Shown here: positions 58,801 to 64,000 of the stretch, in pieces
Numbering within the stretch: the first letter of the stretch is position 1
How the letters are laid out: each line of letters begins with the position of its first letter
Made by a program: the position numbers and the translations under genes
NCBI RefSeq assembly: GCF_947179515.1
Contig: NC_067485.1
Span: 79,046,846-79,110,845, forward strand
Length of the DNA stretch: 64,000 bases
Source of the DNA: Apodemus sylvaticus
Lineage: Eukaryota; Chordata; Mammalia; Rodentia; Muridae
Direction: 5' to 3'
The notes under the pieces: generated by a model
The model's input: only the letters and a program-made list of their open reading frames with translations
Told to the model about the DNA's origin: nothing
The model's database searches: none

Positions 58801-61800
58801 GACAAGTAACCTGCTTGTCTCTGTCGCGGTTGGTGTCAAAACATAGGAACTCCATTAATATTCTTAGTGCTTCTCATGCTGGCCCTTGTGGGAAAGGGTA
58901 GTTATTTTTAAAGAATTGAACAATTGTAGTAATTTTTATTAACCTGACATTTCATGGCTTCAATTTTTATCAACATAAAACAACCTATAAGATTTAGTCT
59001 TGCTTAAGAAATTGTAAATATACTTAAAGTTAGTTTTGAAGTATAGCTCCTTTGGGTAACATACCTTAGTTGAATTTGAAGCAAGGGATTTTTGCTTTTA
59101 AGGGAAATGAGGTCCTCAGGTAGCACCTCTGAGTAGTAGGGTGTGTTAAAACAGAAGTTTCCTGACTTTCTCATGGAAATAAAATTTGGTTAGTGATAGA
59201 TTTTGTTTCTTTTTTCAACACAGATACAGCTTGAGGCTAAAGTCTTGTCAATATGTGAGTTGTGTGTTTCTCTTTCTCTGGCCACTTCCCCCTCGTGCTC
59301 CCCCATACCCCATGCACACCCACTAAACTTAACCTAAGAGTTTTCTTAAGAGTTGTAGCACCTCCATCCACGAGCGACAGTGCAGCGCCGCCTGAGTGCT
59401 TTTGTCTTACTTGTTGTCTCAGTGCACGGCTGTAAGCATTCGCTGCTGTAAAAACAAAAAGTACACCTGTACCTTTCTTTTGAAATGTGTTGTAGATTAT
59501 ATCATTTGGTTCCCAGCTATTAGTGGTTATAGAAGTCTGCTCTCTCTGGATTTCAGCCAATCAAGTAAACCAAAATTATTACTGTTTGCAGTGTAAAAAC
59601 ATAAACGATGTAGAGTGCCAGCCAGCATGCCACACATTCGGTGAGGGCAAGGCTCTAGCCTGGGGTTTGTGTTTGGATGACCTGATGCTCCCGCCTCCAT
59701 CTGGCTGAGTGTGGGCCTCAGCGCCTAGCTGCCTGCTCCTCAGACAGCTGTGAGGAGATGTTTCTGTCTTTCATTGGTAGAGCTCTTTTCCCAGCACATC
59801 AGTGTTAGCTCAACTTTACTGCTGTAACAAACAGGAGGAGGAGGATCTAGTTCCGCTCACAGTTCATCTAGTTCCGCTCACAGTTCGTGGGCTTTAATGG
59901 CAGGCTTTGTGGCCTTGTGGCTGTGTGCCCATAGTGAGGCAGAGCATTATGGTGGAGAGGTGCCCACCTCACGGTGCCCGGGAAGCAGAGACATGGAAAG
60001 GGATTGTGACTCAGTCTGGCTTCAAACACTCACCCCCACTGTGGTCAGCTGAAGTCCCCACGCTAACAGCTGCAGGCAAGTATTTAACACGTGAAGTTGT
60101 GTTTCTCCCATCCCGCTTCCAACCATCCTAGCCACAGAGCGGGAGCTGCCCTTGTTCGCACGCTCAGTTTCCGCAGTGGTGTATTATATATTACAAATGA
60201 GGCACATGTACAGGCTGTTTCATAACTATCTGTTTCTGTTTTTGCTTCCATTTTGTCCAACTGTCTCCGATAATGCATGCAGTGTTAAATTGAAAATAAA
60301 AGTAAATGAGTAGCAGTTGAGGGCCGTGTCCCCTGGCTCTCCTCCTGTCCTGGCTTGCTTTGCTTCTCTGTTGCTGTGATAAAATACAGACCCAAGGCAG
60401 CTTGCGGAGGCAAAGGATTTATTCCGTCTTCCTGCTTAGAGTTGTTATCAATGGCGGGAAGGTGGGAACTAAAGCAGAGGCCGTGGAGGAGAGGAGTGCC
60501 GCTTGCGGACTTGCTCCCCATGCTGTGCTCAGCTTGGTTTCTTATACAGGGCCCTGTGCCTGGGATAGCTCTGCCCCATGGACTCATCTCAGCCATCAGT
60601 TAGAAAAAGAAAATGCCCACAGACCTGTGCACAGCCAGTCTGAGGGAGGCGGCTTCTCACTGCACTTCCCTCTTCTCAGGTGACTCAAGTTTGTGTGAAA
60701 GTGACACAGAGTAACCAGCGCTGTGTGTCCACAGCTCTCACCCATTCTCCATCTCTGACGCGCACCCATGGGGCTAATCTCATCGGATTCTTGTGTTCAC
60801 ATTCCTGTCCTGCTGTAATTCGTTTCCCTTGGCCTCGCAGTGGATCCCTTTTCTGCTTCCTCTCCCCCCACACGTGACCGCCAGCCAGCTGCTCCCTGTT
60901 TGTTATGCCAGAGGATTTTGTTTTATTCTCCCTAGTGTTCTGAAATGATCTATGTACCTGCTAGTTTTCTCTGTTGTGTTTCTTAAAAGACGTTGGAGTT
61001 CTAGGTGATTCTGTGGGCCTAGAGCCTGGTCTGGTGCTTGGCACAGATGGACCTTTTATAATACTATATTTTATTGTTCATGACACAGTTCTTAGAGGGG
61101 GGGTTTAATGGAGGCCTGGCTTGTTCTGTCCAGCGTCTTTTGGAATGAGAGCCAAGCTGTCCGTTGACCCTCAGGGTGAGCTCTGAGGTTGATGGATAGT
61201 GGCAGACCCTCCTGCATCACTGAAGATGGACTGCAGCTGTGCGGCGAGGCTCTCAGAGCAGGGCTGGGGTCATAGGTGGACGCAGCCCGCTGACTGAGCA
61301 GCAGGGCAGACACAGCATAGACAGACCTGCTCACGCGGAGCTGCACAGCCTCAGCTGCAATGGTCTAGCTTATTTGCCAAGCTTGGACTCCTTTGAATTT
61401 TAGATTCTTTGCCCATTGACAGAAAAATGGAGATTATATGAGCTGCTCATGCTGTTTTGAGGATTAAATGAGACTGTATAGTGCTTAACACCAAGTAATG
61501 CTCAGTAATGATAGACTGAATTTGCATTAGTTTTTTTGCTTCTGGATACTTTCTGTGGAATCAAATCTCATATTGTTTATGAAGATGTTTATGCATAAAT
61601 TAACAGAAAATCGCATTTTTTCTCTCTCCAAAGATTTATTCATTGTAATGATGATTCTCCAGATCCTTGTATAGAGTATGAGGTAAGCAACTTCTTTCAC
61701 CTTTATAATATTGAGAATCCTGGACAAAGTTCATGAAATAGTGTTGCTTATTTGTAAGTAAAAATTGTAGCCTAATTTTTCTGGGAACATAAAGCCACTA

Positions 61801-64000
61801 AATTTTTAAATTTAAGAAATTTGTCATACCTATAGAAGAATATATATTATTTAGGTGGGGCATGGTAGGGCATGTTGGTCCATGTCTTTTATCCCAGCAG
61901 AGGCAAGCAAATCGCTGAGTTCAAGATCGGGCTGGCTACAAACCAATTTTCAGGCCAGTCAAATCACACAGTGAGCCTCTGTCTCAAACGAAAGAGGGGA
62001 TGGGGTGGGAAGTGTCTTGGTCAGTGTTCTAATGCTATGAAGAGACACCATGACCACAGCAACTCCTACAAAAGAAAACATTTATGTAGGGCTTCTTACC
62101 ATTTCAGAGGTTTAGTCTATCTCAAAGGCTTGGGTTCTTGAGGTGTCTGGAAGCATGGTGGCGTGCAGGCGGACATGGCGCTAGAAAGGGAGCTGAGAGC
62201 TCTGTGTCCAGATGGACAGGCAGCAGGGAGAGAGAGAGAGAGAATGAGAGAGAGAGAGAGAGAGAGCGCAGGCACTAAGCCTAGCTCGAGCATTTGAAAC
62301 CTCAAAGCTCACCCTCCCTGACACACTTCTTCCAATAAGCCCACACCTCCTGACAGGACCACTCCCTGGTGACCAAGCATTCAAATCTATGAGCCTGTTG
62401 GGCCATTCTTACTCAAACCACCACAGAAAGAAAAAGAAAATGTACTATTTATAGACTATATATTAGAATATATATATCCTTTTATATATATATATATACA
62501 CACTACACACAGAGAATATACACAATCTTGTATAACATTTATACTTTTCACCCAACCAGATCTAGTTCAGAGTCTGTACCTTCATGGCCTGTGCCAGCCA
62601 GCCAGGGCCACCACCCACAGGCTCTCCAGAGCTTCAGAATAGCGCCCGCCATGAGCTGGAAACCCAGCAGCAGGAGCCCGTGGCGGCCATCCCGCACTCG
62701 ACTGCACTGCAGCATCCTCACCTTAGCGTCAGCACCTTGTGCCACTCGCTCCTCTCAGGGAGGGCACAGTGGGGGCAGTGACACGGGCGTAGGAAGGGCT
62801 GGAGTTGTCACAAACCCCAGGCTTTGCCCCGTTGTCTGAAAATGCACACATACATACATACAATGGACAGTATTCTTAAATACAGCTAATTTCTTAACTA
62901 ATTAATTGATTCTGGGGTTTCCTTATCCTTTAAAAGCTGCAGAGTAGTCTATCACTTGTACTTACTCTTGATTCTTTTTGAATTTACACTGTCAAAGTAC
63001 AGTATTTCTGAAATTTTTGAGGTAACTGACCATTTTAACTTTTTAATTGTCAAACATTTTTATGTTTGGTTTTATAGTATCTTAGAATTGGTACCATGAT
63101 TTTTTTGGGGTTTTTTTTGGATTTGGTTTTTTCGAGACAGGGTTTCTCTGTGTAGCCCTGGCTGTCCTGGAGCTCACTCTGTAGACCAGGCCGGCCTCGA
63201 ACTCAGAAATCCACCTGCCTCTGCCTCCCAAGTGCTGGGATTACAGGCGTGTGCCACCACTGCCCGGTGAATTAGTACTATGATTAAAATGTCCTTTATT
63301 ATTGCTTCTAGACATCTCTAGCTATATGTACTTTCACGATCTGTCTAGGGATGGGGTTGCTGCTTAGTGAGGAAGTGTCTGTCTGCTGTGCTTCTGCATC
63401 CTCTGTATTGAATATCTGTATACCGATAGATCTTCTATGAATATATTGCATATGTGGAGCATTGAATTTGTTGCTTATTAGGCCGCCAAATAATTACTAG
63501 GCCTTAGAGTGTTTATTATTAGGGTCTTTACATACAAGTGTGAGCCCCCGGCCCCCTTATTTCCAGAGTGTATTTTCCCATGTCAGTCCTTTATAGCACC
63601 ATTTCTATGCACTTTGCATATTCATATCTACTGTTTTGCTGAAGAGTGCACTGTGAAGTACCTGCTATGTCTGGCTGAAATGTCGTCTAAAGCTGAGGTT
63701 TACTTCCCGGTCCTCTGCTGTGTGATGCTGCAGCATCACGGCAGGACACTAGAGTTACAGCTGGGGAGAGATGGTCCTCGAGCAGTTACGGTGGGAATGT
63801 ACAGCAGAGTCCCGTGCAGCACATGCTTCTGTCCATCTGCCACCATGCACGTACGCATTCCTGGGCCACTGCCTGAAAGACAGACAGGAACCAGAAAGCC
63901 CAGGTTGCTTCCAAGGCCAAGAAAAGAACGGGCCAAGGAGAACGGCTTTACCACTTTGTGCTTTAAAAACCCACTAGTGTGTGTTACTTAATGCTGTTAG
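31606..64000 (+). CDS. Cdc123: Cdc123 5' part (eIF2 assembly factor), seven coding exons
   Basis: Encodes residues 1-163 of about 336 of CDC123, an ATP-grasp-fold protein that binds eIF2 gamma and promotes assembly of the eIF2 heterotrimer needed for initiator tRNA delivery. Coding exons: 31606-31679, 34744-34815, 40727-40784, 41693-41725, 50574-50669, 52491-52597, 61634-61682. All acceptors are AG and all donors GT, and the phases match. The start MKKEHVSHCQFSAWYPLF, the acidic stretch around EEEETQWSDDES, APEFPEF, the LNWSAPRDAYWIAMN motif and DDSPDPCIEYE are diagnostic of the family. The C-terminal half lies beyond the window. The acidic stretch differs slightly from the house-mouse sequence as I remember it. 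Expression is probably driven by the shared ETS-rich promoter. Confidence 0.96.
33046..33200 (+). mobile_element. B1 SINE with target-site duplication
   Basis: GCCAGGCGTGGTGGCGCACG start and an A-rich tail, flanked on both sides by AGAATTAGATTGTAG, a direct repeat made at insertion. Confidence 0.95.
33208..33440 (+). mobile_element. MIR SINE interrupted by an A50 run
   Basis: GATTACTTAATCTCTCTAAA before and GGCACATAGTAAATGCCTGT after the A run are both MIR landmarks in the right order. Confidence 0.75.
33338..33387. repeat. A50 homopolymer
   Basis: About 50 consecutive A inside the MIR at 33208-33440, not at the end of a SINE. Confidence 0.95.
33580..33740 (-). mobile_element. B3 SINE
   Basis: CCTGGGGATTGAACCTCCAG and CCACTGCTAAGCCATCTTAC. 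Confidence 0.8.
33960..34110. mobile_element. Old L1-like fragment (tentative)
   Basis: TTCCAGAATTTTATATATGT and CACTGTATTTTGATCCTGTT resemble a common rodent L1 non-coding fragment. Confidence 0.4.
34744..34815 (+). CDS. Cdc123: Cdc123 coding exon 2 (residues 25-48 plus part of 49)
   Basis: 72 nt; acceptor TTTTTTTTCCCAG, donor GGAAG|GTAAAG. It encodes SVILPLPQNVKDYLLDDGTL then VVSG. Confidence 0.96.
35241..35370 (+). mobile_element. Old B1-type SINE
   Basis: CACTCAGGAGGCAGAGGCAA, CTCTGTGAGTTCAAGGCCAG and GAGAGCCTATCTCAAAA. Confidence 0.8.
36128..36262 (-). mobile_element. Old B1-type SINE
   Basis: TTTCAAGAATGAGTTTCTTT and AAACCAGGCTGGCTTCAAAC. Confidence 0.75.
37074..37259 (+). mobile_element. 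B2/B3-like SINE
   Basis: GGGCTGGCAGGATGGCTCAG start and an A-rich end. Confidence 0.7.
37270..37470 (+). mobile_element. B3 SINE
   Basis: GGGCCAACAAGATGGCTTAG, CAGTTTGATTCCTGAGTCCC and TTGTCCTCTGAA. Confidence 0.8.
37745..37960 (-). mobile_element. B3/B2 SINE
   Basis: CTGGGAATCGAGCCCAGGTC and CTCTTAACCACTGAGCCCTC ending CTCTCCAGCCCC. Confidence 0.88.
40434..40595 (-). mobile_element. B1 SINE
   Basis: T-rich head, GAGACAGGGTTTCTCTATTT and the full antisense body; ends 131 bp before Cdc123 exon 3. Confidence 0.95.
40727..40784 (+). CDS. Cdc123: Cdc123 coding exon 3 (residues 49-68)
   Basis: 58 nt; acceptor TTTATCTTTTCTCAG. It encodes EDPPTCSQSDSGNEEEETQ, an acidic Ser-rich linker. The donor CAG|GTTGGT is weak at +3 and +4. 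Confidence 0.94.
40850..41272 (-). mobile_element. Candidate LTR-like element (unconfirmed)
   Basis: Read on the minus strand the block has a TATATATT box-like stretch followed by ATTAAAGC near 40,910 and an internal near-duplicate (GGAATATCACAGGCTGAG and GGAATGTCACAGGCTGAG on +). These resemble LTR U3/R structure, but I cannot name a family or find clear target duplications. Confidence 0.35.
41239..41265. repeat. 12-bp-arm hairpin with 3-nt loop
   Basis: CAATCTCTGAAA and its reverse complement TTTCAGAGATTG separated by TAC. Confidence 0.95.
41273..41595 (-). mobile_element. B4-type composite SINE
   Basis: Antisense features: GGATTAGAACTCAGGTCCTC, TAGCAAGTGCTTTACTTACC and GAGCCACCTCC. It ends about 100 bp before Cdc123 exon 4. 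Confidence 0.65.
41693..41725 (+). CDS. Cdc123: Cdc123 coding exon 4 (residues 69-79)
   Basis: A small 33-nt exon in phase 0; acceptor TTGTCCATGCAG, donor ACG|GTAAGA. It encodes WSDDESTATLT. Being phase 0 at both ends, its skipping would keep the frame. Confidence 0.94.
42475..42650. mobile_element. Old L1-like fragment (tentative)
   Basis: TTTGAGAATTTCATACCTGC and GTGTATTTTGATCATATTCT; same family as 33,960-34,110. Confidence 0.5.
43634..43855 (+). mobile_element. B2/B3-like SINE
   Basis: GAACTGGAGAGATAGCTCAG, TGGGTTTAGTTCCCAGCATC and AATAAATAAATAG tail, running into the (TC)n tract. Confidence 0.8.
43856..43934. repeat. (TC)31(GT)8 microsatellite
   Basis: A pure TC run switching directly to GT. 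Confidence 0.97.
44447..44471. repeat. (TATC)n microsatellite
   Basis: About six tetranucleotide units in an AT-rich context. Confidence 0.93.
44862..44965 (+). mobile_element. Degenerate B1-type fragment
   Basis: GTGTAATCTGAACACTCAGG and AATCTGGAGGCCATCTTGGC. Confidence 0.5.
45098..45318 (+). mobile_element. B3 SINE
   Basis: GGACTGGAGAGATGGCTCGG, CCAGTTCCAGGGGATCTGGT and CTTCTGGCTTCTATGGCACC. Confidence 0.88.
45481..46262 (+). mobile_element. LINE-1 3' untranslated region remnant
   Basis: GGACACCAACCCAGCCATAA, CACAATTTGTCCTGCCTACA, GATCAACTAACCTGGGCCCA and GGATGTAAAGTAAAATAACT occur in the order of mouse L1 3'UTRs. Open frames here are not genes. Confidence 0.85.
46284..46434 (+). mobile_element. 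B1 SINE, deleted internally
   Basis: GGCCGGGGGCGGGGCACACC, then GTTTGAGGCCAGCCTGGTCT and CCCTGTCTTGAAAA. It sits right at the L1 remnant's end. Confidence 0.9.
46700..46745. repeat. (GGGA)n purine tract
   Basis: GGGAGGGAGGGAGGGAGGAG pattern; could form a G-quadruplex. Confidence 0.9.
47309..47425 (+). mobile_element. Old B1-type SINE
   Basis: GAGTTCAAGGCCAGCCTGGG and AAGAACCTGTCTCAAA. Confidence 0.75.
47600..47812 (-). mobile_element. B3 SINE
   Basis: GGAGGCCAGAAGAAGGTGTA, CTGGGAATCAAACCCAAGTC and ACCACTCAACCATCTCTGC. Confidence 0.88.
48147..48356 (-). mobile_element. B1 SINE
   Basis: Long T/G-rich reverse tail, then TTTCAAGAAAGGGTTTCTCT and the full antisense body. Confidence 0.95.
48995..49870. 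repeat. TG-rich minisatellite with variable (TG)n cores
   Basis: About 19 copies of a roughly 42-50-bp unit: CATGTTCTCACTAGTCCCTG, then a variable TG tract, then GCATGTATGTGC. The unit length varies through the TG tract, and one copy near 49,720-49,750 carries a CG-rich alternation. Confidence 0.93.
50574..50669 (+). CDS. Cdc123: Cdc123 coding exon 5 (residues 80-111)
   Basis: 96 nt in phase 0; acceptor TTTTCTGTCTCTATAG, donor AGG|GTAGGA. It encodes APEFPEFNSQVQEAINSLGG then SVFPKLNWSAPR, a highly conserved part of the family. Confidence 0.96.
51067..51104. repeat. (CA)19 microsatellite
   Basis: A pure CA run following a short B3-like head at about 51,010-51,064. Confidence 0.95.
51661..51849 (-). 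mobile_element. B2 SINE
   Basis: GAGTACACTGTAACTGTCTT, CCATGTGGTTGCTGGGATTT and GAGCCATCTCTCCAGCCCC. Confidence 0.95.
51916..51946. repeat. (TCGG)n microsatellite
   Basis: Seven to eight perfect tetranucleotide units containing CpG, about 65 bp from a B2. Confidence 0.95.
52174..52298 (-). mobile_element. B3-like SINE fragment
   Basis: TTTTGGAGGCCAGAGGACAG and GCTGAGCCATCCTGGTCTT; ends about 190 bp before Cdc123 exon 6. Confidence 0.65.
52491..52597 (+). CDS. Cdc123: Cdc123 coding exon 6 (residues 112-146 plus part of 147)
   Basis: 107 nt; acceptor TGTTTATTGTTTAG, donor CAGCC|GTAAGT. It encodes DAYWIAMNSSLKCKTLSDIF then LLFKSSDFITRDFTQ. Confidence 0.96.
52815..52856. repeat. (TA)20 microsatellite
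   Basis: A pure TA alternation. Confidence 0.95.
53082..53250 (-). mobile_element. B3-like SINE, old
   Basis: GGTGCTGGGCATTGAGCTGG and GGTGCTCATAGGCACTGTGC. Confidence 0.55.
54128..54299 (-). mobile_element. B1 SINE
   Basis: T22 and G9 head, TTCTAGACAGAGTTTCTCTG, and CACCACTGCCTGGCT end. Confidence 0.94.
54537..54728 (-). mobile_element. B2 SINE, 5' truncated
   Basis: GTACACAGTAGCTGTCTTCA and CATGTGGTTGCTGGGATTTG; breaks off after AGTCAGTGCTCTTAA. Confidence 0.93.
54936..55013 (+). mobile_element. ID-like SINE (tentative)
   Basis: CATGGCTTAGCTGCAGGGCA and GGGTTTGACCCCAGC followed by an A-rich tail. Confidence 0.5.
56401..56445. repeat. (TTTG)n/(CTTG)n microsatellite
   Basis: TTTG units flanking three CTTG units. 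Confidence 0.93.
56941..57062. repeat. Short tandem array, 31-bp unit, about 3.9 copies
   Basis: Unit starts GGACCTGGCATAGCCACACC. The first three copies are nearly identical and the fourth is diverged. Confidence 0.93.
57115..57420 (+). mobile_element. Old rodent interspersed repeat
   Basis: GTGAAACACTGTAACTGAAG, GGCGGAGCGAAGGCATGATG and CAAACCACCC; related to the repeats at 59,810 and 60,355. Confidence 0.55.
58070..58232 (+). mobile_element. B2/B3-like SINE, old
   Basis: GAGGCTGAGGAGATGGATCA and GTGTGGTCCCCAAGACCCAC. Confidence 0.55.
58332..58354. repeat. (TG)11 microsatellite
   Basis: A pure TG alternation. Confidence 0.9.
58601..58745 (-). mobile_element. Old B1-type SINE
   Basis: TGTAGCCCAGGCTAGCCTAG and CAGCTCAGCCTCCTGGGTCA. 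Confidence 0.55.
59805..60065 (+). mobile_element. Old rodent interspersed repeat
   Basis: TTTACTGCTGTAACAAACAG and GGCTTCAAACACTCACCCCC. Includes a 21-bp exact tandem duplication at 59845-59886. Confidence 0.5.
60355..60625 (+). mobile_element. Old rodent interspersed repeat
   Basis: CTTCTCTGTTGCTGTGATAA, AGGCAGCTTGCGGAGGCAAA and GGCGGGAAGGTGGGAAC. Confidence 0.6.
61395..61515 (+). mobile_element. MIR SINE fragment
   Basis: AAAATGGAGATTATATGAGC, TTTTGAGGATTAAATGAGAC and TAGTGCTTAACAC follow the MIR core order. It ends about 120 bp before Cdc123 exon 7. Confidence 0.8.
61634..61682 (+). CDS. Cdc123: Cdc123 coding exon 7 (residues 147-163)
   Basis: 49 nt; acceptor TTTTCTCTCTCCAAAG, donor GAG|GTAAGC. 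It encodes PFIHCNDDSPDPCIEYE. The following exons lie beyond the window. Confidence 0.95.
61855..61990 (+). mobile_element. Degenerate B1 SINE
   Basis: GTGGGGCATGGTAGGGCATG, CGCTGAGTTCAAGATCGGGC and CTCTGTCTCAAACG. Confidence 0.75.
62010..62430 (+). mobile_element. Old rodent interspersed repeat with (GA)n insert
   Basis: GAAGAGACACCATGACCACA, ACCATTTCAGAGGTTTAGTC, CCAATAAGCCCACACCTCCT and CTCAAACCACCACAG; same family as 2826-2966. Confidence 0.7.
62226..62266. repeat. (GA)n microsatellite
   Basis: GA units with one AATGAGAG interruption, inside an old rodent repeat. Confidence 0.93.
63100..63268 (-). mobile_element. B1 SINE with diverged target-site duplication
   Basis: T/G-rich head, TTTTTCGAGACAGGGTTTCT, ending CACCACTGCCCGGT. 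Flanked by GAATTGGTACCATGAT and GAATTAGTACTATGAT. Confidence 0.95.

Larger units (their letters stand above)
52598..61633 (+). other. Cdc123 intron 6
   Basis: 9 kb. Holds (TA)n, B1, B2 and ID-like SINEs, a 31-bp tandem repeat, and several copies of one old rodent repeat. The stretches 53,260-53,730, 56,050-56,940 and 58,750-59,800 are mostly unique DNA. Confidence 0.6.
61683..64000 (+). other. Cdc123 intron 7 (cut by window edge)
   Basis: Contains a degenerate B1, an old rodent repeat with a (GA)n insert, AT microsatellites and an antisense B1. The region after 63,280 shows no supported feature. Confidence 0.6.

Noticed and set aside
63509..63991. 160-codon open frame on +
   Set aside because: No start context, domain or family resemblance; lies in Cdc123 intron 7. 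Probably chance.
1..64000. Phage, plasmid, defence-system or operon-type gene clusters
   Set aside because: No such genes on either strand. The window is ordinary rodent genomic DNA with three known genes.

Overview
The window is mammalian nuclear DNA from a murine rodent, almost certainly genus Mus. It carries large intron-split genes, GT-AG splice sites, and dozens of B1, B2/B3 and B4-type SINEs, including young B1 copies with the usual Mus 3' tail. There is no prokaryotic, viral or organellar gene content. Gene content and order match the Sec61a2 - Nudt5 - Cdc123 block (mouse chromosome 2, human 10p14 by established synteny). Several Nudt5 and Cdc123 residues differ from the house-mouse proteins as I remember them, so a non-musculus Mus species is possible but not proven.

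Layout. (1) About 1-5,240, + strand: the last three coding exons and 3'UTR of Sec61a2, the alpha-2 subunit of the ER translocon channel. (2) About 5,250-7,320: a convergent intergenic gap. (3) About 7,325-31,300, - strand: the whole of Nudt5, an ADP-sugar pyrophosphatase that can also make ATP from ADP-ribose in the nucleus. All nine coding exons can be joined in frame to a 219-residue protein. One of them is a 9-nt microexon (10,413-10,421) in the loop that holds the catalytic glutamate. (4) About 30,900-31,605: a CpG-rich bidirectional promoter between Nudt5 and Cdc123, with several ETS-type motifs including a perfect 14-bp palindrome. (5) 31,606 to the window end, + strand: coding exons 1-7 of Cdc123 (residues 1-163 of about 336), the eIF2 assembly factor; the rest lies beyond the window.

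The remaining roughly 97 percent is intron or intergenic DNA, mostly SINEs, old LINE-1, MIR and URR1 fragments, microsatellites and two minisatellites. One minisatellite (7,611-8,685, 40-bp unit) abuts the last Nudt5 exon and repeats a 3'-splice-site-like motif in the Nudt5 sense direction. The other (48,995-49,870) lies in a Cdc123 intron.

The three genes serve separate housekeeping roles (secretory translocation, ADP-ribose metabolism, translation-factor assembly). The only joint regulation visible is the shared Nudt5/Cdc123 promoter. I found no new multi-gene system. The most interesting points are the Nudt5 microexon and the splice-like minisatellite. Family names of the older repeats come from pattern recognition and their boundaries are approximate.
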